In this document: positions 21,301 to 32,336 of the stretch, in pieces | How positions within the stretch are numbered: the first letter of the stretch is position 1 | Layout: the number at the start of each line of letters is the position of its first letter | NCBI GenBank assembly: GCA_002104945.1 | Contig: MCFH01000001.1 | Location: 2,514,501-2,578,500 of the forward strand | DNA length: 64,000 nt | Source: Piromyces finnis | Taxonomy: Eukaryota > Neocallimastigomycota > Neocallimastigomycetes > Neocallimastigales > Neocallimastigaceae | Direction of reading: 5' to 3' | Made by a program: the position numbers and the translations under genes | The notes under the pieces: model-generated | Told to the model about the DNA's origin: nothing | Database searches by the model: none | Seen by the model: the letters and a program-made list of their open reading frames with translations, nothing else

Positions 21301-21953
21301 AATAAAAAGAATATTAGAAATTTATTAATAATTTGAAGGATTATATTTTATTTAGGTTCTTTCAATCCATAAACTATAAAATATTTAATATAAAATATTT
21401 AATATAAATTTTAATTGTCAATCTTTTTATAATATTTATTCTCCTTAAAAAAAAAAAATAGCCCAAATGGAAAATATTAAAATGATTCCAGAAATAGAAA
21501 TTAATAAAAAATTAATAAAATAAAAAAAAATGATCAATGATTAAATATTACTATTAAATATTAAAAAATATTATTATTGAAATATAATTAAGATTTTTTT
21601 TTTTTTTTTTGAATATAAAATGATCCATATTTCCTATACTTTTTTTTTTCTTCATTATTGATTTCAATAATAAATAATCCTTAAATATTATTATATTTAA
21701 TATTTAAAATCTTAATCATCTATATTTAGGTAAATAATAAATATATTTTTATGAAATATTTTTAATACTATTTAAATATATTATACTAATGTCAATTTTA
21801 TATTAAATAAATAGATGCATTGTGACTTTTAAAGTCATTGAAATATATTATTGTACAGATTACTTTTATCCCTGTTATCTAAAAAAAAAATTTTTTTTAT
21901 TAAACTTTTTAAATAAATTTTTTTAAAAAAAAAGTTAAAAAGAAAAAAAAAAA
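21301..21953. other. Intergenic, upstream region of secreted-protein gene
   Basis: A/T-rich DNA with poly(T) and poly(A) runs. The last 60 nt form an A-rich leader ending directly at the ATG at 21954, as seen at other genes here. No other feature is supported. Confidence 0.5.
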
Positions 21954-23711
21954 ATGTTCAAGAATATTTTAAAGTTATTTGTTTTCTTCTCTATTTACAG
22001 TGCTGTTAAGGGAGATTCTCCTTTAATTAACAGTGATGCTGCCAAAGGTGTAACTCTTGACTACACCAAGGAAGGTGTTTTAAGAAAAGCTGATGAATGC
22101 TCTATTAACTTTGTTAATTATGGTATTAAAAATGATATTATTAACATTAGTGTTAAGAAAGAAAACAATACTGATGGTACTTTCAATTTAAGAATTGGTG
22201 AATTAAAGAATGGTAATGAAGGTCTTAACAAATACAAAACTGGTTATAAATTTACCGATGATGAAATTAAAGATTATGTAAAAATTAGTCAAAATAAGAG
22301 TGAAATTAAGGATTTCGTTGTAGCCTCTGTTGTTGATGGTAAATATTCCTTACTTGTTAAGAATTTAACTACTTGTGATGGTCTTACTGTTAAACAAACC
22401 TACAAAACTCCAGCTCTTATGGCTACTTATTTATACTACTCAAATGTTAAGCCAACCGATATTAATCATGCTTTTGATATTGCTCAATTCGGTCCATCCT
22501 CCAACAATGTTCCATACGATGAAATTCATTGGGATATGAACACTGGTTTAGATCGTGTCAGAGAACAATGTCGTATTTACATTAATTACAATGGTAGAGA
22601 AAAAACTGGTGGTAATCACTGGATTTGGTACCTTTCTACTGATAATATTAATGGAGAAAATTGTGATAACACTGCATTCTACAAAGCTGCCAAGAGTTCC
22701 TATGTTGATTATGAACAAATGGAAGAACTTTTCGGTGATTATTATGAAGGTTATGTTATTAAAAGAGAAGGATCTGATAATGGTCATATGGATGGTATTC
22801 TTGTTAACCAAAAGTATTTAATTGAAATCTATCAAAATGGTTGTAGTGAACAAAACAAGGATCAAGTTATTTGTACTATTTCCTCTAATAAGAAACTTTC
22901 TTACTCTGAATTCCGTAAGGAATTTATTGATAACTGTTTAAGTATTATTATTGATCAAGATGAAGAACCAGAATGGAAGATTAGTGCTTCTGATATTTCT
23001 GCTAAATTCAGCAGCTACTCTCTTGATATTGTCAACTATAATCGTGGTGCTTTACCAAAAACTGAAACTGAATCTGTTACCTACAAGGAATTCAAGGCTG
23101 CTAATTCTAGTGGTATTGCTCGTTTCAGTGTTAACTTAAACTGTGGTGCCGGTTCATTTATTGGTGAAAAATGTAGATGTAATGCTTGTCCAGTTAACTG
23201 TGCTACCTGTCTTGACGGTAACACTTGTACCAAGTGTAAGGAAGGTAGTATTTTAATTGATGGTCAATGTGTTTGTGAAAGAGGTTTCATTGAAAATGAA
23301 GAAGGTGTTTGTACTCCTGAACCAACTACTACTACCGAAGAACCAATTGCTGAACCAACTACTACTGAAATTCCAGAAGAAGAAGAAGAAGAAACTATCA
23401 TTGAAATTATAGAAACTATCACTAGTCAATCTGATCTTCCAACTGAAGAAGTTGATATTACTTCTGATGGTGAAACTGTCCTTGATATTCAAAGTGATGA
23501 TGAAGTCAAGGAAATTATTGAATCTGAAGATGAAGTTATGGTAGAAGACAACAATAATGATGAAGAAGTTGTCAAGGTTGAAGATAATGAAGAAGAAATT
23601 ATTGAACCAACATCTAGAGTCATTACTAAAACTAAAACTGTTGTAATTAAGAAACCAGTTGAACCAAAAACGAAAAAGGTTCACAAATGTTTTGTTAAAA
23701 AACACCATTAA
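21954..23711 (+). CDS. Secreted acidic Cys-rich protein, function unknown
   Basis: 585 aa, single exon. An N-terminal signal peptide (MFKNILKLFVFFSIYSAVKG) is followed by about 380 residues I do not recognise, probably an extracellular folded domain with potential N-glycosylation sites. Residues about 395-450 form a Cys-rich EGF/furin-like module (CNACPVNCATCLDGNTCTKC then CVCERGF). The tail is very acidic with Thr and Glu runs, then turns basic and ends KCFVKKHH. No membrane span or dockerin is seen. It is probably a cell-surface or secreted protein. The final Cys-Phe-Val-Lys-Lys resembles the Cys-Tyr-Ile-Lys-Lys tail of the secreted protein at 25228-26241. Codon choice (GGT, AAC, TAC, AAG) resembles the esterase and suggests good expression. 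Confidence 0.75.
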   Translation: MFKNILKLFVFFSIYSAVKGDSPLINSDAAKGVTLDYTKEGVLRKADECSINFVNYGIKNDIINISVKKENNTDGTFNLRIGELKNGNEGLNKYKTGYKFTDDEIKDYVKISQNKSEIKDFVVASVVDGKYSLLVKNLTTCDGLTVKQTYKTPALMATYLYYSNVKPTDINHAFDIAQFGPSSNNVPYDEIHWDMNTGLDRVREQCRIYINYNGREKTGGNHWIWYLSTDNINGENCDNTAFYKAAKSSYVDYEQMEELFGDYYEGYVIKREGSDNGHMDGILVNQKYLIEIYQNGCSEQNKDQVICTISSNKKLSYSEFRKEFIDNCLSIIIDQDEEPEWKISASDISAKFSSYSLDIVNYNRGALPKTETESVTYKEFKAANSSGIARFSVNLNCGAGSFIGEKCRCNACPVNCATCLDGNTCTKCKEGSILIDGQCVCERGFIENEEGVCTPEPTTTTEEPIAEPTTTEIPEEEEEETIIEIIETITSQSDLPTEEVDITSDGETVLDIQSDDEVKEIIESEDEVMVEDNNNDEEVVKVEDNEEEIIEPTSRVITKTKTVVIKKPVEPKTKKVHKCFVKKHH

Positions 23712-25227
23712 ATAAAATAGAAAAAAAAAAGTAATATTTTTTAATATTATTAAAAAACTATAAAATGAAATTAAAAAATCAAAAAAAGTAAAATATCAAT
23801 ATTAATAGATTATAAAAAAAAATATACAAAAAAGTAGAATTATTGTCACTAATAGAACAATAATATTCTAAATATATATATATACTATAAAATGTAAATA
23901 CTATTAAAATATCAAAAAAATACAATTTCAATTTAAAGAATTGAAAATATAGAAAAAAAAAAAGATAATTTTTATATAGAATTGAAATCATATTCCTTAT
24001 TTTTCTATAAAGAAAAATAGAATGATTTAAAAATAGAGAAAAAAAAGGTTTTTTTTTAAATAATATAAAAAAAAACTAAAATAGTTTTAATTGAAATATA
24101 CTAAAAAAAAACTTTTTTCTTCATCAATAGAATAATAAAAATTATCTTTTTTATATTTATAACCAACAATACTTTAAAAAAAAAAAAAAAGTATTATAAA
24201 ACAATATTATAAAATATTAATATAAAAATATTATTATAAAATTAAAAATATATATTATTAAATAAATATTTTAAAAAAAATAGCTAAAAAGCAAAAACAA
24301 AAAAAAAAATAATAAATCAAAATATAATGATTAATTTTTTTTATAGTAAAATAAGTACCCTTTTCTTACATATAATTAAAATACATGATGTCCTTTTTTA
24401 TTATTATTTTTTTCTTTTTATTTTAATATATAATTCATGATAAAACATCATCTTTTATTTTAGATACTCATGTTTTAATACCATATTTATTTTAATTTCA
24501 ACCATTATCCTTCCAATAATCTAATACTAATAATAGCCTCTTTTCTTTAAAAAAAAAGTAAATAAAAAATTATGGTAAAAACTCTTTTTTTTTTTCTTTT
24601 TTATTAAATAATATATTTTATACTATTTTTTAACTTTTTACATATTATATTAAATTTTTATTATATAGACATAAATATATATCTATATAATAATGTTAGA
24701 ATGGGATATATTTATAGTATTATTATTTCTTGTTTGTTTGTTTTTTTTTTAATTGGTATTATATTAATGTATTATTACTAAAAAAAAGAATTTTGTTTTT
24801 ATATTTTTATTTTATTATTAGTTTTTTTTTATTTCTTTTGTTAAATAATTAATATATATAGGAATTAAAATATTATTAAAAGTCTATAAAGGAATAAAAT
24901 TCTTCAATTTTACCTATTATTCATTTTCAAAAAACAGAATAATAAATAAATAAATCGAAGAGTATTAATGAATTTTCAATATTAGATGAATCATTATTTA
25001 AATAAATATTATTTATAGATTATTTTATAATTATTTTAATTAGAAATAATTATAACGAACCTTAATATATTTAATATTTATTCATTCCCTCTCTATATAT
25101 AAATTTCATATATTTTATAAATTTTATATTTCCTTTTTCTTTAAGTATACGATGTCATGTAGAAAATGGGAAATCATTTTATAATAAACTAATAATTAAT
25201 CAATTTAACTTGTTCAGATGCTTCATC
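23712..25227. other. Intergenic between convergent secreted-protein genes
   Basis: About 1.5 kb of A/T-rich DNA between the 3' ends of two convergent genes, so it should contain both polyadenylation regions. I see no coding frame, structured repeat or RNA gene. Confidence 0.5.
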
Positions 25228-26241
25228 TTATTGTTCAGATGATTTTGATTTTTTAATATAGCAAGCTTGCTTTTCTTCAGTGGTATTTGGTTCATTAGTT
25301 TGGGTAGATGATTCTTTTTCATCTGCACTATCTTCTTCTTCATCTGCGCTATCAACTTCAACTTCAATTTCAACATCACTTTCAACTTCAATTGGAGCTT
25401 CATCGTCACTATCAACTTCAATTGGACTTTCTAAATCACTAACATCTTCAGTTGGTTCTTCACCTGGAACTGTAACTACTGTGGTAGTTTTAACAGCTTC
25501 AATAGTAGTAGTTGGTGGAAGTTTGCTAGTAGTAGTTGGTGGAGCCTTAGTAGTTGAGGCCTTAGTGGAAGTGGCTGGTGGTGGAAGCTTACTAGTAGTG
25601 GTTGGTGGAGCCTTAGTGGTTGAGGCTATAGTAGAAGTAATGGCTGGTGTAGTTTTAGTAGTTGAAGCTTCAGCAGAAGTAGTAGCTGGTGGTGGAAGCT
25701 TACTAGTAGTGGTTGGTGGAGCCTTAGTGGTTGAGGATTTAGCAGAAGTAGTAGCTGGTGGTGGAAGCTTACTAGTAGTGGTTGGTGGAGCCTTAGTGGT
25801 TGAGGATTTAGCAGAAGTAGTAGCTGGTGGTGGAAGCTTACTAGTAGTGGTTGGTGGAGCCTTAGTGGTTGAGGATTTAGCAGAAGTAGTAGCTGGTGGT
25901 GGAAGCTTACTAGTAGTGGTTGGTGGAGCCTTAGTGGTTGAGGATTTAGCAGAAGTAGTAGCTGGTGGTGGAAGCTTACTAGTAGTGGTTGGTGGAGCCT
26001 TGGTGGTTGAGGCTTTAGCAGAAGTAGTAGCTGGTGGTGGAAGCTTACTAGTAGTGGTTGGTGGAGCCTTAGTGATTGAGGCTATAGTAGATATAGTAGC
26101 TGTACTTGGTGGAACCTTAGCACTTGTACTTGGTGGAGCTTTTGTAGCTTTAGTGGTAACTTCAACTGGAATTGGAGTTGCCATTGCTGACATGGCAAAA
26201 GCAATAAAAGCTACAACAACACTTAAATTTTTAAATTGCAT
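25228..26241 (-). CDS. Secreted Pro/Thr-rich repeat protein with acidic tail
   Basis: 337 aa from the ATG at 26239-26241. A signal peptide (MQFKNLSVVVAFIAFAMSAMA) is followed by Pro/Thr/Ser-rich sequence. The core is a set of tandem 23-residue units of the type APPTTTSKLPPPATTSAKSS plus TTK. This region should be heavily O-glycosylated and extended, as in wall or mucin-like spacers. The C-terminal 80 residues are acidic (SDDE, EVEVDSADEEED) and end CYIKKSKSSEQ. No catalytic domain is present. The complementary strand is also open, because the repeat lacks stops in that frame, but it has no coding character. Likely role: wall-associated or secreted spacer protein; function not known. Confidence 0.75.
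   Translation of the reverse strand: MQFKNLSVVVAFIAFAMSAMATPIPVEVTTKATKAPPSTSAKVPPSTATISTIASITKAPPTTTSKLPPPATTSAKASTTKAPPTTTSKLPPPATTSAKSSTTKAPPTTTSKLPPPATTSAKSSTTKAPPTTTSKLPPPATTSAKSSTTKAPPTTTSKLPPPATTSAKSSTTKAPPTTTSKLPPPATTSAEASTTKTTPAITSTIASTTKAPPTTTSKLPPPATSTKASTTKAPPTTTSKLPPTTTIEAVKTTTVVTVPGEEPTEDVSDLESPIEVDSDDEAPIEVESDVEIEVEVDSADEEEDSADEKESSTQTNEPNTTEEKQACYIKKSKSSEQ
25560..26060 (-). repeat. Tandem 69-bp repeats within the Pro/Thr-rich gene
   Basis: About seven copies of a 69-bp unit (containing AGCTTACTAGTAGTGGTTGG on the plus strand), several nearly identical. The period is a multiple of three, so copy number can change without breaking the frame. Confidence 0.9.
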
Positions 26242-29200
26242 TTTGTATTAATTATTAGTTTATTCTATTTTTTGTGGTTATTTATTTTATATTAATTGTT
26301 ATTTTTTTTTTTTTTTTTGACTTTTTGTATCTATTAATGAATTTTTTTTTCTTTTGTTTTTTTTTTTTTTTCTTTAAAAAATTATAATAATTATTTAGTA
26401 TTATTATAATTTTTTATATATTTATCTAATTTTTTTTCTATAATAAATAATTTAATAATATTCTTGATAAAATAAAAAAAAAAATTTTAAAAAACAACAA
26501 AATAATTTTTCTTTTTAAATACTTTTTTTTTTTTAAATTACATTGTTAATTCTAACCAATGAATCTTTAAAAGTTGTTTCTATAGATTAAAAAAAATAGT
26601 TTTTTATTTAAATGAAAACTGCTATAAATTATAATAAATAAACTTTTTATTGTACTACTTTATATACTTTTATATCAAATATGTAACCAAATTTTAAATT
26701 TATTAATTTAGCACATACCAATAAAAATATTAAATTTAATTTTCTAATAATTTAAATAATTTATTTTTATAATTTAATTAATAACTTTAATAACTAATAA
26801 ATTTTAATTTATTCCATAAAAAAGTCAACCTTCATCATATATTAATAAGAATCCAGAATATAACCAATAAATAATATATTATATGATAAAATGACATAAA
26901 TTTATGTTTATTCAACATTAATAAAATATATTAAAAAAAATTAGTCATTAAATAAAATTTATAATAATAATGAATGAATAATAATTTTTAATGACTGTAT
27001 AATAAAAAAAGAAAATGATAATATTTTTTTTTATATGCGGTAACTCTTTCTATATTAGTGAACAAAAAGTTTTACTATAAAAAAGTCTACTTGAAATAAA
27101 AGAAAAAAAGTTTATAAATAGGTAAAATAATAATAAAAAAAAAGATCATAGCAGCTATAATAGTAGAAAATTATGGAATAAAAATAATTAGTATTAATTA
27201 ATTCTAAATGATATTTTTTCTCTTCCATTGTAATTAACAATGTATCTATTCTTTATTTCTTTCCTTTAAAAAAAGGAATTATATTTATAAATATTAAAAG
27301 ATTCAATTTTTATTGTTTTATTTATATAATGATCTTTTTATGAATAAGCTTTTTTATACAAATATCTTTTGTTCCTTACATCTTTTTTTTTATTTATTTA
27401 TTCACCCTTACAGGACAATTTTTAAAAGTAGATTTGTTTTACAAATTTTAATTTATACTTTTCTCCCAGACATTAAATAATCTTTTAAATTATTAACTAT
27501 TATTAAAAAAAAGAGTTCTTTCTTATTAATCATAGTTAATGAGAAATATGAAATAAAAACATCACTTTTTATTCAAGTCTCTTTCTATAGAAATATATAT
27601 ATATATAAAAGAAAAGTTAAAATATACAATTCTTTATTCTTATTTATTATTTTAAAAAATTTTATAAAAGAATAGGTAGAATTCGATTCATGAATACATT
27701 TTATATCACAGAAATAAGCAATTGTTGGAATATTAAAAAGGGATACAAATCATATAACAATAACATTACTTTATATTAATTATAAAAAAATAAGTAATAT
27801 ATAAAACTATATATATTTTATATACAATGAATTTATTCTATATAGGGTAATTTATAAAAAATTATTTCTTAGTTTAAATAATAGTATAATATAATATAAT
27901 ATAGTATATTTATATAATTATATATGAATTTTATCAATTCTAATTTAATTTAAATATTGTTTTCCCTTCTATTTTTTGATATGTACTCTTTTTTTATAAT
28001 TTATTAATATATTAATTAAATTAAATGAATATTGTTGTACAAATAAATAAATATATTAATTTAATGAATCATTAATTTTTTTAAATTAAAAAAAGAACTT
28101 TATTGTTTATTAAAAAGAATGAAAAATTTTCCAATAAAGAATTTTAAAGTTTAATTTTTTATCCAAAATTTCAATTTCCATGCTTATTTTTACATTAAAA
28201 TGTGGTGGGTGTTTTAGGTTTTAATAAAAAATCTGTAAGAACAAAAAAATAGATTATCATGAAATTTAGTATAAGAAAAATAATAATAAAAAAAAAAAGA
28301 ATGAAATGTCGATAAATACAATAAAAATCATTCTTAATAATGAAAGAAAATTTGCTTAATGATTAGAATAATTAAATTGCAAAAAATAATCATGACAATA
28401 AATAATAAAATAATAAAATAAAAAAAAATGAAATAGAATATAAAAATATTGTTTAATATTCTTTATTCTAATACCTTTCTTTTATTTAATTTTATTTTTT
28501 TGCATGATTATTTAAAGCTATTTAATTATTATAAAGAATGATTGTTTTATATACCATTTTAAATTTTATCATTATTAATATTACTATCAATAGTAAAGAA
28601 AATCTTCAATATCATTATTAATGATTTTAAACCTAATATTCTATTACTATTAATCATACAATACTATAAATGTTGTATATTTTTGTTATCTAAACGATAA
28701 TAATAATTATTTATATAAAAGGGTAATTTTTATAACATGTCTGGGTTAGATTAACATCCAAGGTTAAAATTATTATTTTTAAAATTTGAATGAAAATAAA
28801 TTTTTATGAAAGGAAAAAGTTTGGATGAAAATTTAAAAAACGGACTACCGCCGTTTCCTTTTTTATATTTTAATTAAAAAATTTTTTTTAATTAAAATTC
28901 TTCCTAATTATAAAATTATTATATACCAAGAAAAAGGTTGATGGAAATTTTACTTTTATTGGCATGGTTAAAACAACAGGATGATAACCTTTTGAAGATT
29001 AAGCAAAAAGTATATACATTTTATATTCAATATTTGTAGAAACTGTTCCTTTTTTACTATTCAATTATTTAAATAATTATATATATATTCAACTATATAA
29101 ACTTATTTGTTAAAGCATATAATAACTTTTAATTAAAAATTCTAGCTAGGGTTTTTATTAATATTTTTTTTTTAATATGGTTTACTAAATTAATAACACT

Positions 29201-29503
29201 TTTTATCAATAAATATTTATTAAAAATGAATTTCAAAGTTTTTTTTTGTTTTATTTTATATTTATTATTTTATTATAGTAATTATAATTTTTTACATGGT
29301 ATATAATTATTAATATTATGAATGATATAAAATATCATTTTATATATATTAATACATTATTAAAGTAATTAATTATAATTTACTTTGGTATATTTTCGTT
29401 TTGTTTTAGTTTAAAAGGGTATAATAATATTCATTATATATATATATACACCTTGACATTTGCTTATTTTTTATTTTTTTTGCAATTATAATGGATAACT
29501 AGC
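26242..29503. other. Intergenic, AT-rich, no gene seen
   Basis: About 3.3 kb of homopolymer-rich A/T sequence with short TA runs (near 27593-27606 and 29437-29450). A small GC-rich hairpin, AAACGG...CCGTTT, lies near 28839-28856 and contains the reverse complement of the 10-mer at 19176-19185. No coding region is supported. Confidence 0.5.
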
Positions 29504-29632
29504 TTATTTGCTACCGGATTTATCTCTTGGTTGCATTATATTATGACCATGATTACCCTTAAAATTGGTGTGTTTTGCTTCTCTAGTATCCTTTGGATGT
29601 TGTTGGAAATTTTGCTTTGTTGAGCTTGGCAT
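29504..29632 (-). CDS. Small 42-aa basic hydrophilic protein
   Basis: A short frame from ATG at 29630-29632 to TAA at 29504-29506, with a protein beginning MPSSTKQNFQQHPKDTREAK and ending MQPRDKSGSK. It stands out from several kilobases of extremely A/T-rich DNA by higher GC and by the codons favoured in the well-expressed genes here (CCA, GGT, AAG, CAA). The product is hydrophilic, basic and His/Gln-rich, with no signal peptide or membrane segment. The context before the ATG is TTCAAG. I do not recognise a family. It could be a genuine small gene, or a surviving exon of a larger one. Confidence 0.55.
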   Translation of the reverse strand: MPSSTKQNFQQHPKDTREAKHTNFKGNHGHNIMQPRDKSGSK

Positions 29633-30425
29633 CTTGAATTTTAATAAGAATTGAAAATGTATTTAAAAAAATAAAAGCTTTATTTATTTAAATATAACAA
29701 TAATTTATAATATGATTTATTATATAAATTATAATGAAAAAAAAAGACATATTTTACTCTATTTATATTTTTTTCATATTATTAATTATATTATTTAAAT
29801 ATTATATAAAAAAAAAAGTAAATTAAAATTTATATTTTATTAAATAAAATAATAAAACTAAAATATAATATTAAGAGTATATTATAATTTACAATAAAAA
29901 AATAAATAATAATTCTATCTATACTTGTCTATGATTACTAATAATAGAAAATAAAAAAAAATGTATAGATTTTACTAAACCGTAAAACTAAAAAAGATAT
30001 CAAAATTCTAAATAGTAATTAATTAAATTTTTATTATAATAATTAAATAATTTTTTTTAAAGTTACCAGTAACTAAAAATACTTTGATAGTTTTTCCTCC
30101 AAATTTATGATTGGAAAATTAGTTTTTAATATCTATTTTTATTTTTTGAGGTTTAGTAAAAAGAATAAATAATAGTGACATACATTAATAATGGATTTTA
30201 CTAGTAATATATCTATTAACTTTATACTTTTAAAAATACATTATTTATTAAAACTCTAAATATAGAAATTAGGTAATAGCAAAATAAAAACTCTATAAAA
30301 TTAATTAATATAATAATTCAATTATCAATTATAGTAATTAGTTAAAATATTTAAATAAAAAATCAAATATTCTATCAATTTTATTTTAAAGTATTTATAA
30401 ATATTATTTCCTTGGCTATTAAATT
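29633..30425. other. Intergenic with inverted repeat
   Basis: A/T-rich DNA. TTTTACTAAACC near 29970-29981 recurs inverted near 30150-30161, with further partial complementarity inside, and a perfect palindrome AGTTACCAGTAACT lies near 30060-30073. This may be a degenerate MITE. No gene is supported. Confidence 0.4.
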
Positions 30426-31200
30426 AATGATTTCTTAATTTTTTTAAGATTATTATTGACTTTATAAATAGTATTTTTATTAATTTCATTTTTGTAGCGT
30501 TCATAGAAAGTACATATTGTGTGTTTAATTACAGACATTATTGTTGCATATTCTTCATTATTGTTAATATTACATGACTTAACTTTTAATGAATTATTAA
30601 TAAGTGTAGAACCCTGATAATGCCCTAAAAGTCATACAACTATGAGAATAATTAATACTAGATGAATATTTTTTTTTATCACTAGAAAGTGAAAGGATTT
30701 GACTTTTTGTAATATTAATTGAATATTGAACAGTAAATCAAGATTCGTTATTATTCAATATTATACATATTTTATGAATCATTTGGGGCTTCTAAGAAAC
30801 ATAAGTTAATTGAATTAATTCTTTCTTCTTTTAAATTAATAAAAGTGATATTCATTAATTCTTCATTAAATATTAAATAAATACCATTTAATTTAATATC
30901 GTATTTATTTAATATCAATTCCTATTTATTTTTTCATATAAATAAATATTAAAGATAGGTTTATTTTTATAAAATATAAAGTATTTTATTAATATATTAA
31001 TACATTTTAGATATGTACTTTAAATAATTTTAAATAATCATCTCATTCTTTATCAAAAAATGCCTTGTTTTTCTTTAATATTATTAAAGTGAATTTCTTA
31101 ACCTTTTAAAATTATTAATATATTTATTGAATTGAATGCTTTATAATTAAATTTCTTATATTGATTCAATAGATCATAACCACCATCATCATTCCTTAAT
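30426..31200 (-). pseudogene. Decayed protein-coding gene, family unknown
   Basis: On the minus strand, protein-like segments follow one another but change frame and meet stops. From the 5' side these are DDGGYDLLNQYKKFNYKAF, then AFFDKE(stop)DDYLKLF, then NGIYLIFNEELMNITF, then NNNES(stop)FTVQYSINITKS. The last frame is CNINNNEEYATIMSV to KKIKKSLI and a final stop near 30426. At least two frame changes and two in-frame stops are needed, so this is a relic. Further scraps on the same strand near 31790-32060 (for example YNENFLV(stop)LAKIEFLL) may be its 5' part. I do not recognise the family, and it does not match another gene in the window by eye. Confidence 0.5.
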
Positions 31201-31426
31201 TTTATTCAAAGACAACAAAAAGTTTTTTGGTTTTTTTTTTTTTTCTAAAATATTTATTTTATAGAATAGATCAAACTTAACCATCATCCTTAATTTATAT
31301 TTAAACACATAAAAAAGTTTTTTTTCGAAAAATATAATTTACTTTATAGAATATTAAATAAAATAATAGTATTAATATTACTATGTATTATTATTGGTTT
31401 TAATTCTACATAAAAATATTAAACTT

Positions 31427-31530
31427 GATATATGATTTATTCTATATTGTAATATTCCTTTTTTTTTCTTTTATTTTAGATATATGATTTATTCTATATT
31501 GTAATATTCCTTTTTTTTTCTTTTATTTTA
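31427..31530. repeat. Perfect 52-bp tandem duplication
   Basis: Two adjacent identical copies of a 52-bp unit (31427-31478 and 31479-31530) beginning GATATATGATTTATTCTATA. Exact identity, including a nine-T run, indicates a recent slippage or duplication event. Confidence 0.9.
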
Positions 31531-32336
31531 AAGTTATTTTGTTTAAATCATGATATTATAAATAGTTCTAGAGTTTCCAAATTCTCAATTATTAATTTTT
31601 TTAATTATATATATTAAAAACATTAGCATTAATTTAGAATTAATTTAGAATTATTATTTCTTTAAATTTTATTTTTTTTTTATTTTTTCTATATTTTATA
31701 TAATATTAATTTTAAATAAATATTTGGTTTTTTATAAATTATATTATTTTATCTCTTAATGAATTAATATTAATATTTATCTTTGATTTTTTGCGATTTT
31801 AATCAGACTTTTTGTCCAGAAGAAATTCAATCTTAGCCAGCTATACTAGGAAATTTTCATTATATAGAATTAATTAGAAATGTTATATAAAATATAAAAT
31901 TTAACATTAAGAGTTTTCTGGCGTTTTAAATAATTTAAATATTATTATAAACTTTTATTATTTATAAAGTTTGTATAAATAAAATATCATCGAAAAAAAA
32001 TTGTTAAAATAATTCTTCACTATTGGGTTGAAAATACTTCCATATCTACACTTTATAAAAAGAATAAAAGCAAATATTATTTTTATATTTATAAGATGAT
32101 CTAATCTGAAATAGATAGATATTCCTTCTTCTAATTAAACTTTTTGTATTTAAATATATATTATCATTATTAACTAAATATTTTAGATATTTTTTTATAC
32201 ACTTTTTTCTTTCATTATATAATATTTAATATTCAAAAATAAAATATATACAAGATAATTTTTTTTTATTTCTAAAATAAAATAATATTTCAATTAAATT
32301 TGTAAATGCTTTAATTAGAAAATATTATTTGTTTTT

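Noticed and set aside
25280-26251. 323-aa open frame on the plus strand opposite the Pro/Thr-rich gene
   Set aside because: It is the complement of the 69-bp repeats. The opposite strand has a signal peptide, sensible start and typical secreted composition, so this one is a shadow.
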